From Archivesica marissinica (lineage: Eukaryota > Mollusca > Bivalvia > Venerida > Vesicomyidae): 64,000 nt of DNA. Shown in pieces: positions 23,121 to 34,424 of this stretch. Position 1 is the first letter of the stretch. Every line of letters begins with the position of its first letter. The notes below the pieces were generated by a model. It saw only the letters and a list, made by a program, of their open reading frames with translations. It ran no database searches and was not told where the DNA came from. Both the position numbers and the translations under genes were made by a program. The stretch is from positions 14,381,365-14,445,364 of the forward strand of contig CM026391.1 in NCBI GenBank assembly GCA_014843695.1, given 5' to 3'.

Positions 23121-23359
23121 CCCATTTCATTCTGGATACATTTAATGGCTTTTGCAAACAACATAGATCCAGATCAGCCGCAGCGTAACGCTGCATGCTG
23201 ATCAGGATCTATGTTGTTTGCTACATAGCCAAGTGTCTTAGCAAGATCATCTCAATAGTAAACAGCATAGAGCCTGATCAGACGGAACATTCTGTGGCAA
23301 CTGATCTGGCTCTATGTTCTTTGCAAATACTGTTTGAATGGTATCCAGAATGAAATGGG
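23121..23359. mobile_element. piggyBac-type MITE, 239 bp, with two internal hairpins
   Basis: Perfect inverted ends CCCATTTCATTCTGGA / TCCAGAATGAAATGGG flanked by TTAA at 23117-23120 and 23360-23363. Hairpin 1 pairs GCAAACAACATAGATCCAGA with the block ending in GATCTATGTTGTTTGC around 23156-23222. Hairpin 2 pairs AGCATAGAGCCTGATCAG with CTGATCTGGCTCTATG around 23262-23325. No coding capacity. Confidence 0.92.
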
Positions 23360-23436
23360 TTAATGAGGTTTATAAATAGCTGGTCATACCATCATGATAA
23401 CAAGTATATCCGTTTCAAATCATAAAGCAGTAACTT

Positions 23437-23790
23437 ATTTAGATAGAAATATTCCAACAAACCATTGCTTACTATGGCTACCTGCCAGAGATAGGATAGG
23501 TAGGAATACTCTCCCCGTTATCCATTCCACACATTTTGTGGTGAATACTAGTAATGCAGGCGTGCCACATGCGGTTGAACATTAGGTGGCGATCAGGGTG
23601 TGTATGGGAGGGGTTTCCCTCCAGCCCCAGTGCCCCTATATTAATGGTGACCAGGAATTACATGCAATGTGCAACGTCCGGTACCCGTCTTGGAAACAGT
23701 AGTATAACTTGGATTGGAATATTTCTATCTAACTTGAACGGATTGGAATATTTCTATCTAACTTGAACGGATTGGAATATTTCTATGTGT
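23437..23790. repeat. Inverted and tandem copies of a TTGGAATATTTCTATCTAA block
   Basis: The plus-strand TTAGATAGAAATATTCCAA at about 23438 is the exact reverse complement of a block that is repeated at about 23715, 23743 and (partly) 23771 in 28-bp tandem units (GGATTGGAATATTTCTATCT). It may be a foldback element with an expanded right end. Confidence 0.6.
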
Positions 23791-24671
23791 TCAGATCTTA
23801 TTATGCTTACAACCATTTCCAAATTTGCAAATGAAAACACAAGACAAAAACCTCAAGCCTCTGTCACCTATAAACATGAAAAATACAAATTGTGCACATA
23901 TGATTAATTATATACCATGTCCCGTGTGACTATTGCAAATAAGATTATTAATAGTGAAAATATGAAAATAAGTGCAAAAATACTCGGGTAGTAAGCATCA
24001 TGCTCGGACATCTAGGAGGGGAGTTCAGGGTGAGACTGTAGCAACTAATCTGTTACAATGGTCCCACCAATGTGTATTCGAATTGTGTATAGATAAAACC
24101 AGAAATGAACACGTTCAATGATGCTCCTCGTTCTTAAGGTGGTAGGCGCGGCACGAGTACTTGGGTACATTCCTATCGGTGAACCATGGTTACACACCAA
24201 ACTCCGGCCATTAAAGTTTATATTTCAAATACTGAACTAACACTGCTGTCTACAAGTCCATACTGTTTTCATGGCCATTTTGAAGTATTAATATTTGTTA
24301 AAATGCAAGTTAAAAAATGGCCCCTTTCATGTTTTTAAGGACACTTTCAGTTAAACATACTTAGCTACCATTACTCGCTACTTCAAAATATCTGTACTCG
24401 GGAGTTGCTTGAAATTGAAATTAATGTGAGCATGTTTACATGCGCTTTGCAGACGTGCAGCGTCAATTTTGAAGTTATAACTTGCAAAAAACACTGCAAA
24501 TGATATGTTTGAACACCACTCACATGAGCTATACACACGTTGGTCATCTATTACTTTCCAGAAAGTAACAAAAAAAAACCCCCATAGCCTACACAACTAA
24601 ATGCCTTTGAAGCAAGTCCATTTTAGAAATACGCAAGTTTTGAATACAGCTAATGTTATGATGCACTGGAT
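23791..24671. other. Downstream flank of the OTU/Tudor gene, probable 3' UTR
   Basis: The stop codon of the gene is at 24672-24674 on the minus strand, so its 3' UTR should lie here. I see no unambiguous AATAAA on the minus strand close to the stop and cannot place the poly(A) site. No other gene was recognised. Confidence 0.4.
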
Positions 24672-25934
24672 CTATGCTGTCTGCATGGCTTGAACCTGGG
24701 TCACCTGTGGTGGTATGCTACAAAGCTGTGCAGGATATGTGCCGTGTCCTGTGACTCCATTGGGTGGCGGCAGGAATGTCTGGGCCCCACTATAGGGTCC
24801 CGGGCCAGCATAGTAGACTGGACCTGGGCAGGAGCCAGGATAGGTTGGGCATGCTTGACCTGTAGAAAGATTAGGCAGGTTATATTTAGAACCTTCACCA
24901 CAATTAGTGTTATTAGAGTTAGATATCTTGGGGTTATATTGGTTTCCATCACCAGAGTTAGTTTGTGCAAGAGATTGAGGTGTGCCGCTCGTATATACAG
25001 TGGGGGGATAAACTATGCTACTGTCCAGTTTGCTGGGGGAGGGATACATGCCATAAGGTACATATTGTAACTGCGGTTTCTGATTACTACAAGCGATAAT
25101 ACTAGGATCGAGCATAAGAGAATCTCCGGGAACAAAACATTTAGCTTCGGGATTGAACCCGCGACTTTCTGTGCTAGCCGTCCCTGTCCCAGGCTGTGTG
25201 CAAGACTGGTTTCTGATGTTGTATTTACGGTACGGTTTTGGTGGCAGAAACGGTATAATCACTGGTTCTCCTTCACATCGCGACCTTTCTATACTCAAAC
25301 TGGACAATTTTGACAGAAATTTAGGAGGAATATCTTTTATGGGTTTTACAAGTTTCAGGTTACCATACATATAGTATTTGCGTTTGGGTCGTGGTTTGTT
25401 CGGAACCTGAAACTCGGTAGTTGAGCTGATACAGCTGGAGTTATCATTTTCCTCAACCTTAGCAATATAACTGTCTAGTTTCTGTTCAAGCTCGACAGTA
25501 GTCGTGCCAACGTTACTGTCTTCCATCTCTTTACAACTATTACAATGGGCACTACTTGTGCTATCCGAATCACACCCAGAGTCATTGCTATCGATAGACT
25601 CGTCGCCCGTGGATACCATCTTGTTGTTGCTAGGCGCTGCAGCGGGCGTTGCAGGAGGAGACTTGAGTTTACCAACAGGCGAGCCTTGAGAGAATGTGGT
25701 GGGAATGTAAGGATGATAGTAGTAAGTTTGATTTGATCTGCTTCCATTTTGCTCTATTTGTTCACTGGATGGTTGTTCGTTTTGTGATTCATACTGAACA
25801 GGAGGGGGGAGGGCAAACTGACCGCAGATGTTGCCGTTTATTTGGTCCTGAGACATGATCCCACAAGGAGGCACCATGGGAGCCATCTCAACTGTCGGCC
25901 ACATCGGTCCACCATGACTGATAACACGATAGTT
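24672..25934 (-). CDS. OTUD4-like: OTUD4/ALG13-like protein, terminal coding exon
   Basis: The last coding exon, 420 codons plus stop. The acceptor is TGTATTTACAG before AACTATCG at 25934, in phase 0 with the 29461-29421 microexon. It begins NYRVISHGGPMWP, matching the position where family members follow FFFNLGV with an aromatic/PMW segment. Next come a Ser/Asp-rich acidic tract (SIDSNDSGCDSDSTSS, about residues 110-130), a basic block KPRPKRKYYMYGNLKLVKPI (about 180-200), a PAM2-like motif FNPEAKCFVP (260-269) and a Pro/Gly/Tyr-rich tail that is probably disordered. Family members are OTU-domain deubiquitinase-like RNA-associated proteins; the catalytic OTU domain is not in this window, so activity cannot be judged. 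Family assignment rests on the upstream Tudor and FFFNLGV exons. Confidence 0.85.
   Translation of the reverse strand, partial: NYRVISHGGPMWPTVEMAPMVPPCGIMSQDQINGNICGQFALPPPVQYESQNEQPSSEQIEQNGSRSNQTYYYHPYIPTTFSQGSPVGKLKSPPATPAAAPSNNKMVSTGDESIDSNDSGCDSDSTSSAHCNSCKEMEDSNVGTTTVELEQKLDSYIAKVEENDNSSCISSTTEFQVPNKPRPKRKYYMYGNLKLVKPIKDIPPKFLSKLSSLSIERSRCEGEPVIIPFLPPKPYRKYNIRNQSCTQPGTGTASTESRGFNPEAKCFVPGDSLMLDPSIIACSNQKPQLQYVPYGMYPSPSKLDSSIVYPPTVYTSGTPQSLAQTNSGDGNQYNPKISNSNNTNCGEGSKYNLPNLSTGQACPTYPGSCPGPVYYAGPGPYSGAQTFLPPPNGVTGHGTYPAQLCSIPPQVTQVQAMQTA
25128..25157 (-). other. PAM2-like PABP-binding motif in the terminal exon
   Basis: Encodes FNPEAKCFVP. PAM2 motifs follow the pattern (L/F)NP.A..F.P and dock on the MLLE domain of cytoplasmic poly(A)-binding protein. 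The invariant Ala and Phe and the Asn-Pro and Pro positions are all present. Function is inferred from the motif only. Confidence 0.65.
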
Positions 25935-25956
25935 CTGTAAATACAAACAGCAGTAC

Positions 25957-26430
25957 TGATGTATGTATGTATGTATGTATGTATGTATGTATGTATGTAT
26001 GTATGTATGTATGTATGTATGTATGTATGTATGTATGTATGTATGTATGTATGTATGTATGTATGTATGTATGTATGTATGTATGTATGTATGTATGTAT
26101 GTATGTATGTATGTATGTATGTATGTATGTATGTATGTATGTATGTATGTATGTATGTATGTATGTATGTATGTATGTATGTATGTATGTATGTATGTAT
26201 GTATGTATGTATGTATGTATGTATGTATGTAGTATGTATGTATGTATGTATGTATGTATGTATGTATGTATGTATGTATGTATGTATGTATGTATGTATG
26301 TATGTATGTATGTATGTAGTATTTGTATGTATGTATGTATGTAGTATGTATGTATGTATGTATGTATGTATGTATGTATGTATGTATGTATGTATGTATG
26401 TATGTATGTATGTATGTATGTATGTATGTA
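25957..26430 (+). repeat. (ATGT)n microsatellite, about 470 bp
   Basis: Nearly pure tetranucleotide with four interruptions (about 26230, 26318, 26325 and 26343). It begins about 22 bp upstream of the terminal exon's acceptor. The (MYVC)n and (YIHT)n open frames are artefacts of the 4-bp period, which reads as 4-residue cycles without stops. Confidence 0.98.
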
Positions 26431-26725
26431 TGCTGTGGAGTTTATGGTATATCAGGCTATATATTGTCAAAGTTGCATTTTGGTTTCATTGCTCAACACA
26501 CACAGAAATAAGTCTCGGAATAAATAAAACAGACATGCACTATAATGCAATTATTAAAACAATCCGTCAAGGAGAATCCATCGAAAAGAATCCAGAATCC
26601 GTCAAGAAGTATCCCGAATCCTTCAAGAAGAACAATCCACACGTTCAGAATAATCCATGTAAAACTATTCAATAAGTACCAAATCAATAGCAACAAACAT
26701 AATGTTAAATGCAAATAATGAAACA

Positions 26726-28690
26726 TCTAATCATCCAAGGGCAATAAGTCAAGTATTGCATTAACCATCCAAGGGCCATAAGTCAAGTATTACATTAACC
26801 ATCCAAGGGCCATAAGTCAAGTATTACATTAACCATCCAAGGGCCATAAGTCAAGTATTACATTAACCATCCAAGGGCAATAAGTCAAGTATTACATTAA
26901 CCATCCAAGGGCAATAAGTCAAGTATCACATTAACCATCCAAGGGCCATAAGTCAAGTATTACATTAACCATCCAAGGGCAATAAGTTAAGAATTACATT
27001 AACCATCCAAGGGCAATGAGTCAAGTATTACATTAGCCATCCAAGGGCCATAAGTCAAGTATTACATTAACCATCCAAGGGCCATAAGTCAAGTATTGCA
27101 TTAACCATCCAAGGGCCATAAGTCAAGTATTGCATTAACCATCCAAGGTCCATAAGTCAAGTATTGCATTAACCATCCAAGGTCCATACGTCAAGTATTG
27201 CATTAACCATCCAAGGGCCATAAGTCAAGTATTACATTAACCATCCAAGGGCCATAAGTCAAGTATTACATTAACCATCCAAGGGCAATAAGTCAAGTAT
27301 TACATTAACCATCCAAGGGCAATAAGTCAAGTATCACATTAACCATCCAAGGGCCATAAGTCAAGTATTACATTAACCATCCAAGGGCAATAAGTTAAGA
27401 ATTACATTAACCATCCAAGGGCAATAAGTCAAGTATCACATTAACCATCCAAGGGCCATAAGTCAAGAATTACATTAACCATCCAAGGGCAATAAGTCAA
27501 GTATTACATTAACCATCCAAGGGCAATAAGTCAAGTATCACATTAACCATCCAAGGGCCATAAGTCAAGTATTACATTAACCATCCAAGGGCAATAAGTC
27601 AAGTATTACATTAACCATCCAAGGGCAATAAGTCAAGTATCACATTAACCATCCAAGGGCCATAAGTCAAGTATTATATTAACCATCCAAGGGCCATAAG
27701 TCAAGTATTACATTAACCATCCCAGGGCCATAAGTCAAGTATTGCATTAACCATCCAAGGGCCATAAGTCAAGTATTACATTAACCATCCAAGGGCCATA
27801 AGTCAAGTATTACATTAACCATCCAAGGGCCATAAGTCAAGTATTGCATTAACCATCCAAGGGCCATAAGTCAAGTATTGCATTAACCATCCAAGGGCCA
27901 TAAGTCAAGTATTACATTAACCATCCAAGGGCCATAAGTCAAGTATTACATTAACCATCCAAGGGCAATAAGTCAAGTATTACATTAACCATCCAAGGGC
28001 AATAAGTTAAGAATTACATTAACCATCCAAGGGCCATAAGTCAAGTATTACATTAACCATCCAAGGGCAATAAGTTAAGTATCACATTAACCATCCAAGG
28101 GCAATAAGTTAAGTATTATATTAACCATCCAAGGGCCATAAGTCAAGTATTATATTAACCATCCAAGGGCAATAAGTTAAGTATTACATTAACCATCCAA
28201 GGGACATAAGTCAAGTATTATATTAACCATCCAAGGGCAATAAGTCAAGTATTATATTAACCATCCAAGGGCAATAAGTTAAGTATTACATTAACCATCA
28301 AAGGGCAATAAGTCAAGTATTACATTAACCATCCAAGGGCAATAAGTCAAGTATTACATTAACCATCCAAGGGCCATAAGTCAAGTATTACATTAACCAT
28401 CCAAGGGCCATAAGTCAAGTATTACATTAATCATCCAAGGGCAATAAGTTAAGAATTACATTAACCATCCAAGGGCAATAAGTCAAGTATTACATTAACC
28501 ATCCAAGGGCAATAAGTCTAAGTATTACATTAACCATCCAAGGGCAATAAGTTAAGAATTACATTAACCATCCAAGGGCAATAAGTCAAGTATTACATTA
28601 ACCATCCAAGGGCAATAAGTTAAGAATTACATTAACCATCCAAGGGCAATAAGTCAAGTATTACATTAACCATCCAAGGGACATAATTCC
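26726..28690 (+). repeat. 34-bp minisatellite, about 57 copies
   Basis: Unit CATTAACCATCCAAGGGCCA followed by TAAGTCAAGTATTA. Variants CAATAAG, TTAAGAATTA and TATCACATTA recur in blocks, implying duplication of multi-unit segments. Lies in the intron between the 29461-29421 and terminal exons. Nearly every unit contains TTAA. Confidence 0.96.
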
Positions 28691-29108
28691 AGTTTTACAT
28701 TAACTATCAAAGGGACACAATTTAAGTGTTACTTAACCATCTAATGGCCATAATTCCAGTGTTACTTTAACCAACCAAGGGCCATAATTCAAAATTTACT
28801 GACACTATCAGACTGGTTACCATATTTGACCAAGATACTATGTTATTAAACATCTTGACCTGGTTTGATAACTAATTTTTTTTTAATTACTAAGGTTATT
28901 GAGCAGACACGAGTCATCGTCCAAATGACAAAAGTATTAAAAATCCAGTGGGAGGGGGGATAACTCTTAAGTGATACAGAGATGAACAGGCTGGTTATTG
29001 AAATATGACCACGACATTATGCCAATGAACATTGTGACCCAAGTCTGATAGAGATTGAATTATAATTCCCCTAATTAAATAGCAGATAATTCTTGTTACT
29101 ATGCGTGT
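28691..29108. other. Intron sequence, no gene seen
   Basis: Begins with decayed copies of the 34-bp unit (to about 28800), then unique AT-rich sequence. Confidence 0.5.
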
Positions 29109-29345
29109 GTTTTACGTTTATTTATATCGTCGCTACCGGTTGCCCATATGAGCGACGCCTCCTGAAGATATTAGTCATTTTCCCATTCTCTGGTTCTTTT
29201 ACATGCACGGTGTAAAGCACCGACACGAGACCTCGGTTTAACGTCCCATCTGAAAGACTCTTTTTTTTAAGGGTCAGACGGGGATCGAACCTGCGATCCC
29301 TGGGTTACCAGTCCAGCGTGTTACCACTGGACTACAGATCCGTCT
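29109..29345 (-). mobile_element. SINE family A, near full length
   Basis: Minus-strand copy: head AGACGGATCTGTAGTCCAGT and a B box in GGTTCGATCCCCGTC, then CTTTCAGATGGGACGTTAAA and the end GGAGGCGTCGCTCATATGGG and CGACGATATAAATAAACG. Sits 75 bp upstream-side of the microexon at 29421-29461, within the same gene's final intron. Confidence 0.85.
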
Positions 29346-29420
29346 GTGTTACTATGTCTCCATAACATTTATTTAAAAAAAAGGGCAGGTGACAATAACA
29401 GCATAAAATTAAATTCTTAC

Positions 29421-29461
29421 CTCTACACCCAAGTTGAAGAAGAATCGCAATGTATTAACCT
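29421..29461 (-). CDS. OTUD4-like: OTUD4/ALG13-like protein, 41-nt microexon with the FFFNLGV signature
   Basis: Acceptor TTTCTCTTTTCAG before AGGTTAAT at 29461, donor GTAAGAATT after GTAGAG at 29421. Joined to the preceding exon (which ends in G) it reads EVNTLRFFFNLGVE. This matches the short conserved segment found C-terminal in vertebrate OTUD4 and ALG13 (an R/Q-(F/Y)(F/Y)FNLG(V/L) motif preceded by DLP). The preceding exon ends in KDLP, so context agrees on both sides. Phase 1 in, phase 0 out. It is too short to stand out as an open frame; splice sites, phase and motif identify it. Confidence 0.88.
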
Positions 29462-29639
29462 CTGAAAAGAGAAACGAGCATTCTATAACCCAGATATTAT
29501 TACCATGGCCTGGAAAAGTAAAATAATGGAAAAGAAAACACATAACTTGTGAACCCGTCATGGTAGAATGTTGACCCATTTAAGACGATACCACACAATT
29601 TCATAAGGCAAACATCGATAACGTAGCTAATATGAATAA

Positions 29640-29912
29640 ATTGAACAAGCCGTCATCTCATCATGATCTGCACTTTTTACCAGTAATATTACTATTTATA
29701 GACAAAATTACCCATTTTGATAAATGGAACTGGTCCAAATGTAATTTTCTTATTAATTTATTGGTCTAAAAATATCATGCACCAGTCCAGGTCAGTCACT
29801 TGGTGTTGAATGGGTTAAATAGCATGCACCCGTCCATGTCAGTCACTTGGTGTTGAATGGGTTAAATATCATGCACCCGTCCATGTCAGTCACTTGGTGT
29901 TGAATGGGTTAG
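29640..29912. mobile_element. piggyBac-type MITE fragment with triplicated right end
   Basis: Related to 14828-15065: contains CATGATCTGCACTTTTTACC and ATTTATTGGTCTAAAAATAT. The right terminus CAGTCACTTGGTGTTGAATG plus GGTTAA is present three times (near 29795, 29845 and 29890), about 49 bp apart. The left terminus is missing. Confidence 0.78.
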
Positions 29913-29969
29913 TCATTTTTAGATATCAATACATTCAGGTATCAACAGTTTTCTATAGAAGAAAGTCAC

Positions 29970-30186
29970 CTGGCAAGTCTTTCCCGGCAACGTCTTGTGA
30001 AGGAAGACAATTCATGTTCACGTCCTTCACTGCAATACTCTCGAGATACGGGACACACACGCAGGAGTACGTCTGATTGGAAGACGGTACAAGAGAGTTG
30101 TACACATACGGATTGGCTATTGCACCCGGGGGTAACATGCCTGGACTGGGAGGTCCGTAGCGCTGCAGCATGCCAGGAGGTGACAA
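29970..30186 (-). CDS. OTUD4-like: OTUD4/ALG13-like protein, exon with Pro-rich segment
   Basis: Acceptor CTACTACTATTTCAG before TTGTCACC at 30186; donor GTGACTTTC after TTGCCAG at 29970; 217 nt, phase 0 in and phase 1 out. It encodes LSPPGMLQRYGPPSPGMLPP, then NPYVYNSLVPSSNQTYSCVC and ends SQDVAGKDLP. The Pro-rich, Tyr-rich composition and the DLP end directly before the FFFNLGV microexon match the layout of family members. No folded domain is apparent. The intron upstream is almost entirely the 32-bp minisatellite. Confidence 0.85.
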
Positions 30187-30261
30187 CTGAAATAGTAGTA
30201 GCAGCACAACATTACCAGACTGTAAGCTTGTTTGTTGATCAATGATACTGTGGTTATACAG

Positions 30262-33200
30262 AATCACCCCTGGGAGAGTGGAGATGGATAAAGAGACATC
30301 CCAGAGTGGAGATGGATACAGAGCCATCCCAGAGAGTGTGGAGATGGATACAGAGACATCCCAGAGTGGAGATGGATACAGAGCTATCCCAGAGAGAGTG
30401 GAGATGGATACAGAGCCATCCCAGAGAGAGTGGAGATGGATACAGAGCCATCCCAGAGAGAGTGGAGATGGATACAGAGCCATCCCAGAGAGAGTGGAGA
30501 TGGATACAGAGCCATCCAGAGAGAGTGGAGATGGATACAGAGCTATCCCAGAGAGAGTGGAGATGGATACAGAGCTATCCCAGAGAGAGAGTGGAGATGG
30601 ATACAGAGCTATCCCAGAGAGAGTGGAGATGGATACAGAGCCATCCCAGAGAGAGTGGAGATGGATACATAGCTATCCCAGAGAGAGTGGAGATGGATAC
30701 AGAGCTATCCCAGATAGAGTGGAGATGGATACAGAGCTATCCCAGAGAGAGTGGAGATGGATACAGAGCCATCCCAGAGAGAGTGGAGATGGATACAGAG
30801 CCATCCCAGAGAGAGTGGAGATGGATACAGAGCCATCCCAGAGAGAGTGGAGATGGATACAGAGCTATCCCAGAGAGAGTGGAGATGGATACAGAGCTAT
30901 CCCAGAGAGAGTGGAGATGGATACAGAGCTATCCCAGAGAGAGTGGAGATGGATACAGAGCCATCCCAGAGAGAGTGGAGATGGATACAGAGCCATCCCA
31001 GAGAGAGTGGAGATGGATACAGAGCTATCCCAGAGAGAGTGGAGATGGATACAGAGCCATCCCAGAGAGAGTGGATATGGATACAGAGCTATCCCAGAGA
31101 GAGTGGAGATGGATACAGAGCCATCCCAGAGAGAGTGGAGATGGATAGAGAGCCATCCCAGAGAGAGTGGAGATGGATACAGAGCTATCCCAGAGAGAGT
31201 GGAGATGGATACAGAGCTATCCCAGAGAGAGTGGAGATGGATACAGAGCTATCCCAGAGAGAGTAGAGATGGATACAGAGCCATCCCAGAGAGAGTGGAG
31301 ATGGATACAGAGCTATCCCAGAGAGAGTGGAGATGGATACAGAGCTATCCCAGAGAGAGTGGAGATGGATACAGAGCCATCCCAGAGAGAGTGGAGATGG
31401 ATACAGAGCCATCCCAGAGAGAGTGGAGATGGATACAGAGCTATCCCAGAGAGAGTGGAGATGGATACAGAGCTATCCCAGAGAGAGTGGAGATGGATAC
31501 AGAGCTATCCCAGAGAGAGTGGAGATGGATACAGAGCTATCCCAGAGAGAGTGGAGATGGATACAGAGCTATCCCAGAGAGAGTGGAGATGGATACAGAG
31601 CTATCCCAGAGAGAGTGGAGATGGATACAGAGCTATCCCAGAGAGAGTGGAGATGGATACAGAGCTATCCCAGAGAGAGTGGAGATGGATACAGAGCTAT
31701 CCCAGAGAGTGTGGAGATGGATACAGAGCTATCCCAGAGAGAGTGGAGATGGATACAGAGCCATCCCAGAGAGAGTGGAGATGGATACAGAGCCATCCCA
31801 GAGAGAGTGGAGATGGATACAGAGCTATCCCAGAGAGAGAGTGGAGATGGATACAGAGACATCCCAGAGTGGAGATGGATACAGAGACATCCCAGAGTGG
31901 AGATGGATACAGAGCCATCCCAGGAGAGAGTGGAGATGGATACAGAGCCATCCCAGAGAGAGTGGAGATGGATACAGAGCCATCCCAGAGAGAGTGGAGA
32001 TGGATACAGAGCCATCCCAGAGAGAGTGGAGATGGATACAGAGCTATCCCAGAGAGTGTGGAGATGGATACAGAGCTATCCCAGAGAGAGTGGAGATGGA
32101 TACAGAGCTATCCCAGAGAGAGTGGAGATGGATACAGAGCCATCCCAGAGAGAGTGGAGATGGATACAGAGCCATCCCAGAGAGAGTGGAGATGGATACA
32201 GAGCCATCCCAGAGAGAGTGGAGATGGATACAGAGCCATCCCAGAGAGAGTGGAGATGGATACAGAGCCATCCCAGAGAGAGTGGAGATGGATACAGAGC
32301 CATCCCAGAGAGAGTGGAGATGGATACAGAGCCATCCCAGAGAGAGTGGAGATGGATACAGAGCTATCCCAGAGAGTGTGGAGATGGATACAGAGCTATC
32401 CCAGAGAGAGTGGAGATGGATACAGAGCTATCCCAGAGAGAGTGGAGATGGATACAGAGCCATCCCAGAGAGAGTGGAGATGGATACAGAGCCATCCCAG
32501 AGAGAGTGGAGATGGATACAGAGCTATCCCAGAGAGAGTGGAGATGGATACAGAGCTATCCCAGAGAGAGTGGAGATGGATACAGAGCCATCCCAGAGAG
32601 AGTGGAGATGGATACAGAGCTATCCCAGAGAGAGAGAGTGGAGATGGATACAGAGCTATCCCAGAGAGAGTGGAGATGGATACAGAGCTATCCCAGAGAG
32701 TGGAGATGGATACAGAGCTATCCCAGAGAGTGGAGATGGATACAGAGCTATCCCAGAGAGAGAGTGGAGATGGATACAGAGCCATCCCAGAGAGAGTGGA
32801 GATGGATACAGAGCCATCCCAGAGAGAGTGGAGATGGATACAGAGCTATCCCAGAGAGAGTGGAGATGGATACAGAGACATCCCAGAGAGAGTGGAGATG
32901 GATACAGAGCCATCCCAGAGAGAGTGGAGATGGATACAGAGCTATCCCAGAGAGAGTGGAGATGGATACAGAGCTATCCCAGAGAGAGTGGAGATGGATA
33001 CAGAGCTATCCCAGAGAGAGTGGAGATGGATACAGAGCCATCCCAGAGAGAGTGGAGATGGATACAGAGCCATCCCAGAGAGAGTGGAGATGGATACAGA
33101 GCTATCCCAGAGAGAGTGGAGATGGATACAGAGCTATCCCAGAGAGAATGGAGATGGATACAGAGCCATCCCAGAGAGAGTGGAGATGGATACAGAGCTA

Positions 33201-33760
33201 TCCCAGAGAGAGAGTGGAGATGGATACAGAGCTATCCCAGAGAGAATGGAGATGGATACAGAGCCATCCCAGAGAGAGTGGAGATGGATACAGAGCTATC
33301 CCAGAGAGAGTGGAGATGGATACAGAGCTATCCCAGAGAGAGTGGAGATGGATACATAGCCATCCCAGAGAGAGTGGAGATGGATACAGAGCCATCCCAG
33401 AGAGAGTGGAGATGGATACAGAGCTATCCCAGAGAGTGGAGATGTATACAGAGCTATCCCAGAGAGAGTGGAGATGGATACAGAGCCATCCCAGAGAGAG
33501 TGGAGATGGATACAGAGCTATCCCAGAGAGAGTGGAGATGGATACAGAGCTATCCCAGAGAGAGTGGAGATGGATACAGAGCTATCCCAGAGAGAGTGGA
33601 GATGGATACAGAGCTATCCCAGAGAGAGTGGAGATGGATACAGAGCTATCCCAGAGAGAGTGGAGATGGATACAGAGCTATCCCAGAGAGAGTGGAGATG
33701 GATACAGAGCTATCCCAGAGAGAATGGAGATGGATACAGAGCCACCACAGGAGAGAGTGG
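30262..33760 (+). repeat. 32-bp minisatellite, about 108 copies
   Basis: Unit GAGAGAGTGGAGATGGATAC followed by AGAGCTATCCCA; CCATCCCA is a common variant. A few units are 28 or 34 bp through loss or gain of GAGA. Since 32 is not a multiple of 3, three units make a 96-bp cycle that happens to lack stops in several frames; the 1192-codon and 854-codon open frames here are therefore artefacts. The minus strand, which is the transcribed intron strand, is pyrimidine-rich. The array starts about 75 bp upstream of the acceptor at 30186. Confidence 0.97.
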
Positions 33761-34290
33761 TGGATACAGAGCCATCCCCAGGAGAGAGTGATGGAACAGA
33801 GCCACCCCAGGAGAGAGTGATGGATACAGAGCCACCCCAGGTGAGAGTGATGGATACAGAGCCATCCCCAGGAGAGAGTGATGGAACATAGCCAGCTCAG
33901 AGAGTGGTGGATACAGAGCCATCCCCAGGAGAGAGTGATGGAACATAGCCAGCTCAGAGAGTGGTGGATACAGAGCCAGCTCAGAGAGCGATGGATACAG
34001 AGGCAGCTCAGAGAGTGATGGATACAGAGCCAGCTCAGAGAGTGATGGATAGACAGCAAGCTCAGTGAGTGATGGATACAGAGCCAGCTCAGATAGTGAT
34101 GGATACAGAGCCAGCTCAGAAAGTGATGGATACAGAGCCAGCTCAGAGAGTGATGAATAGACAGCAAGCTCAGCTAGTGATGGATACAGAGCCAGCTCAG
34201 AGAGAGTGATGGATACAGAGGCAGCTCAGAGAGTGATGGATACAGAGCCAGCTCAGAGAGTGATGGATACAGAGGCAGCTCAGGAAGTGG
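33761..34290 (+). repeat. Decayed edge of the 32-bp array turning into a 27-bp array
   Basis: Units change to CCAGGAGAGAGTGATGGAAC forms and then to a 27-bp unit GATACAGAGCCAGCTCAGAG plus AGTGATG (about 33960-34290). Shared GATACAGAGCCA words show that the second array arose from the first. Confidence 0.9.
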
Positions 34291-34424
34291 ATATGGATGC
34301 ATGAGGTCATGTGTCTTCTTTATATGATGTTTTCTTTTCACAGAATGCACGACTTTATAAGTGTGAATGATAATAGCCAGAAAACATGTAAATATAGTTT
34401 TTGAGATAACGGAAGTCATGATAG

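Noticed and set aside
24690..25070. Plus-strand open frames antisense to the terminal exon
   Set aside because: Shadow frames of the coding exon, without domains.
25838..26675. (MYVC)n and (YIHT)n open frames
   Set aside because: Products of the (ATGT)n microsatellite next to the terminal exon.
26726..28690. CRISPR-like regular repeat
   Set aside because: Units are contiguous with no unique spacers, no cas genes, and the DNA is eukaryotic. The same holds for all other arrays here.
30242..33891. Open frames of 1192, 854 and 730 codons on the plus strand
   Set aside because: They follow the 32-bp repeat exactly (three units per 32-residue cycle), overlap each other in several frames and lie in an intron of the minus-strand gene.
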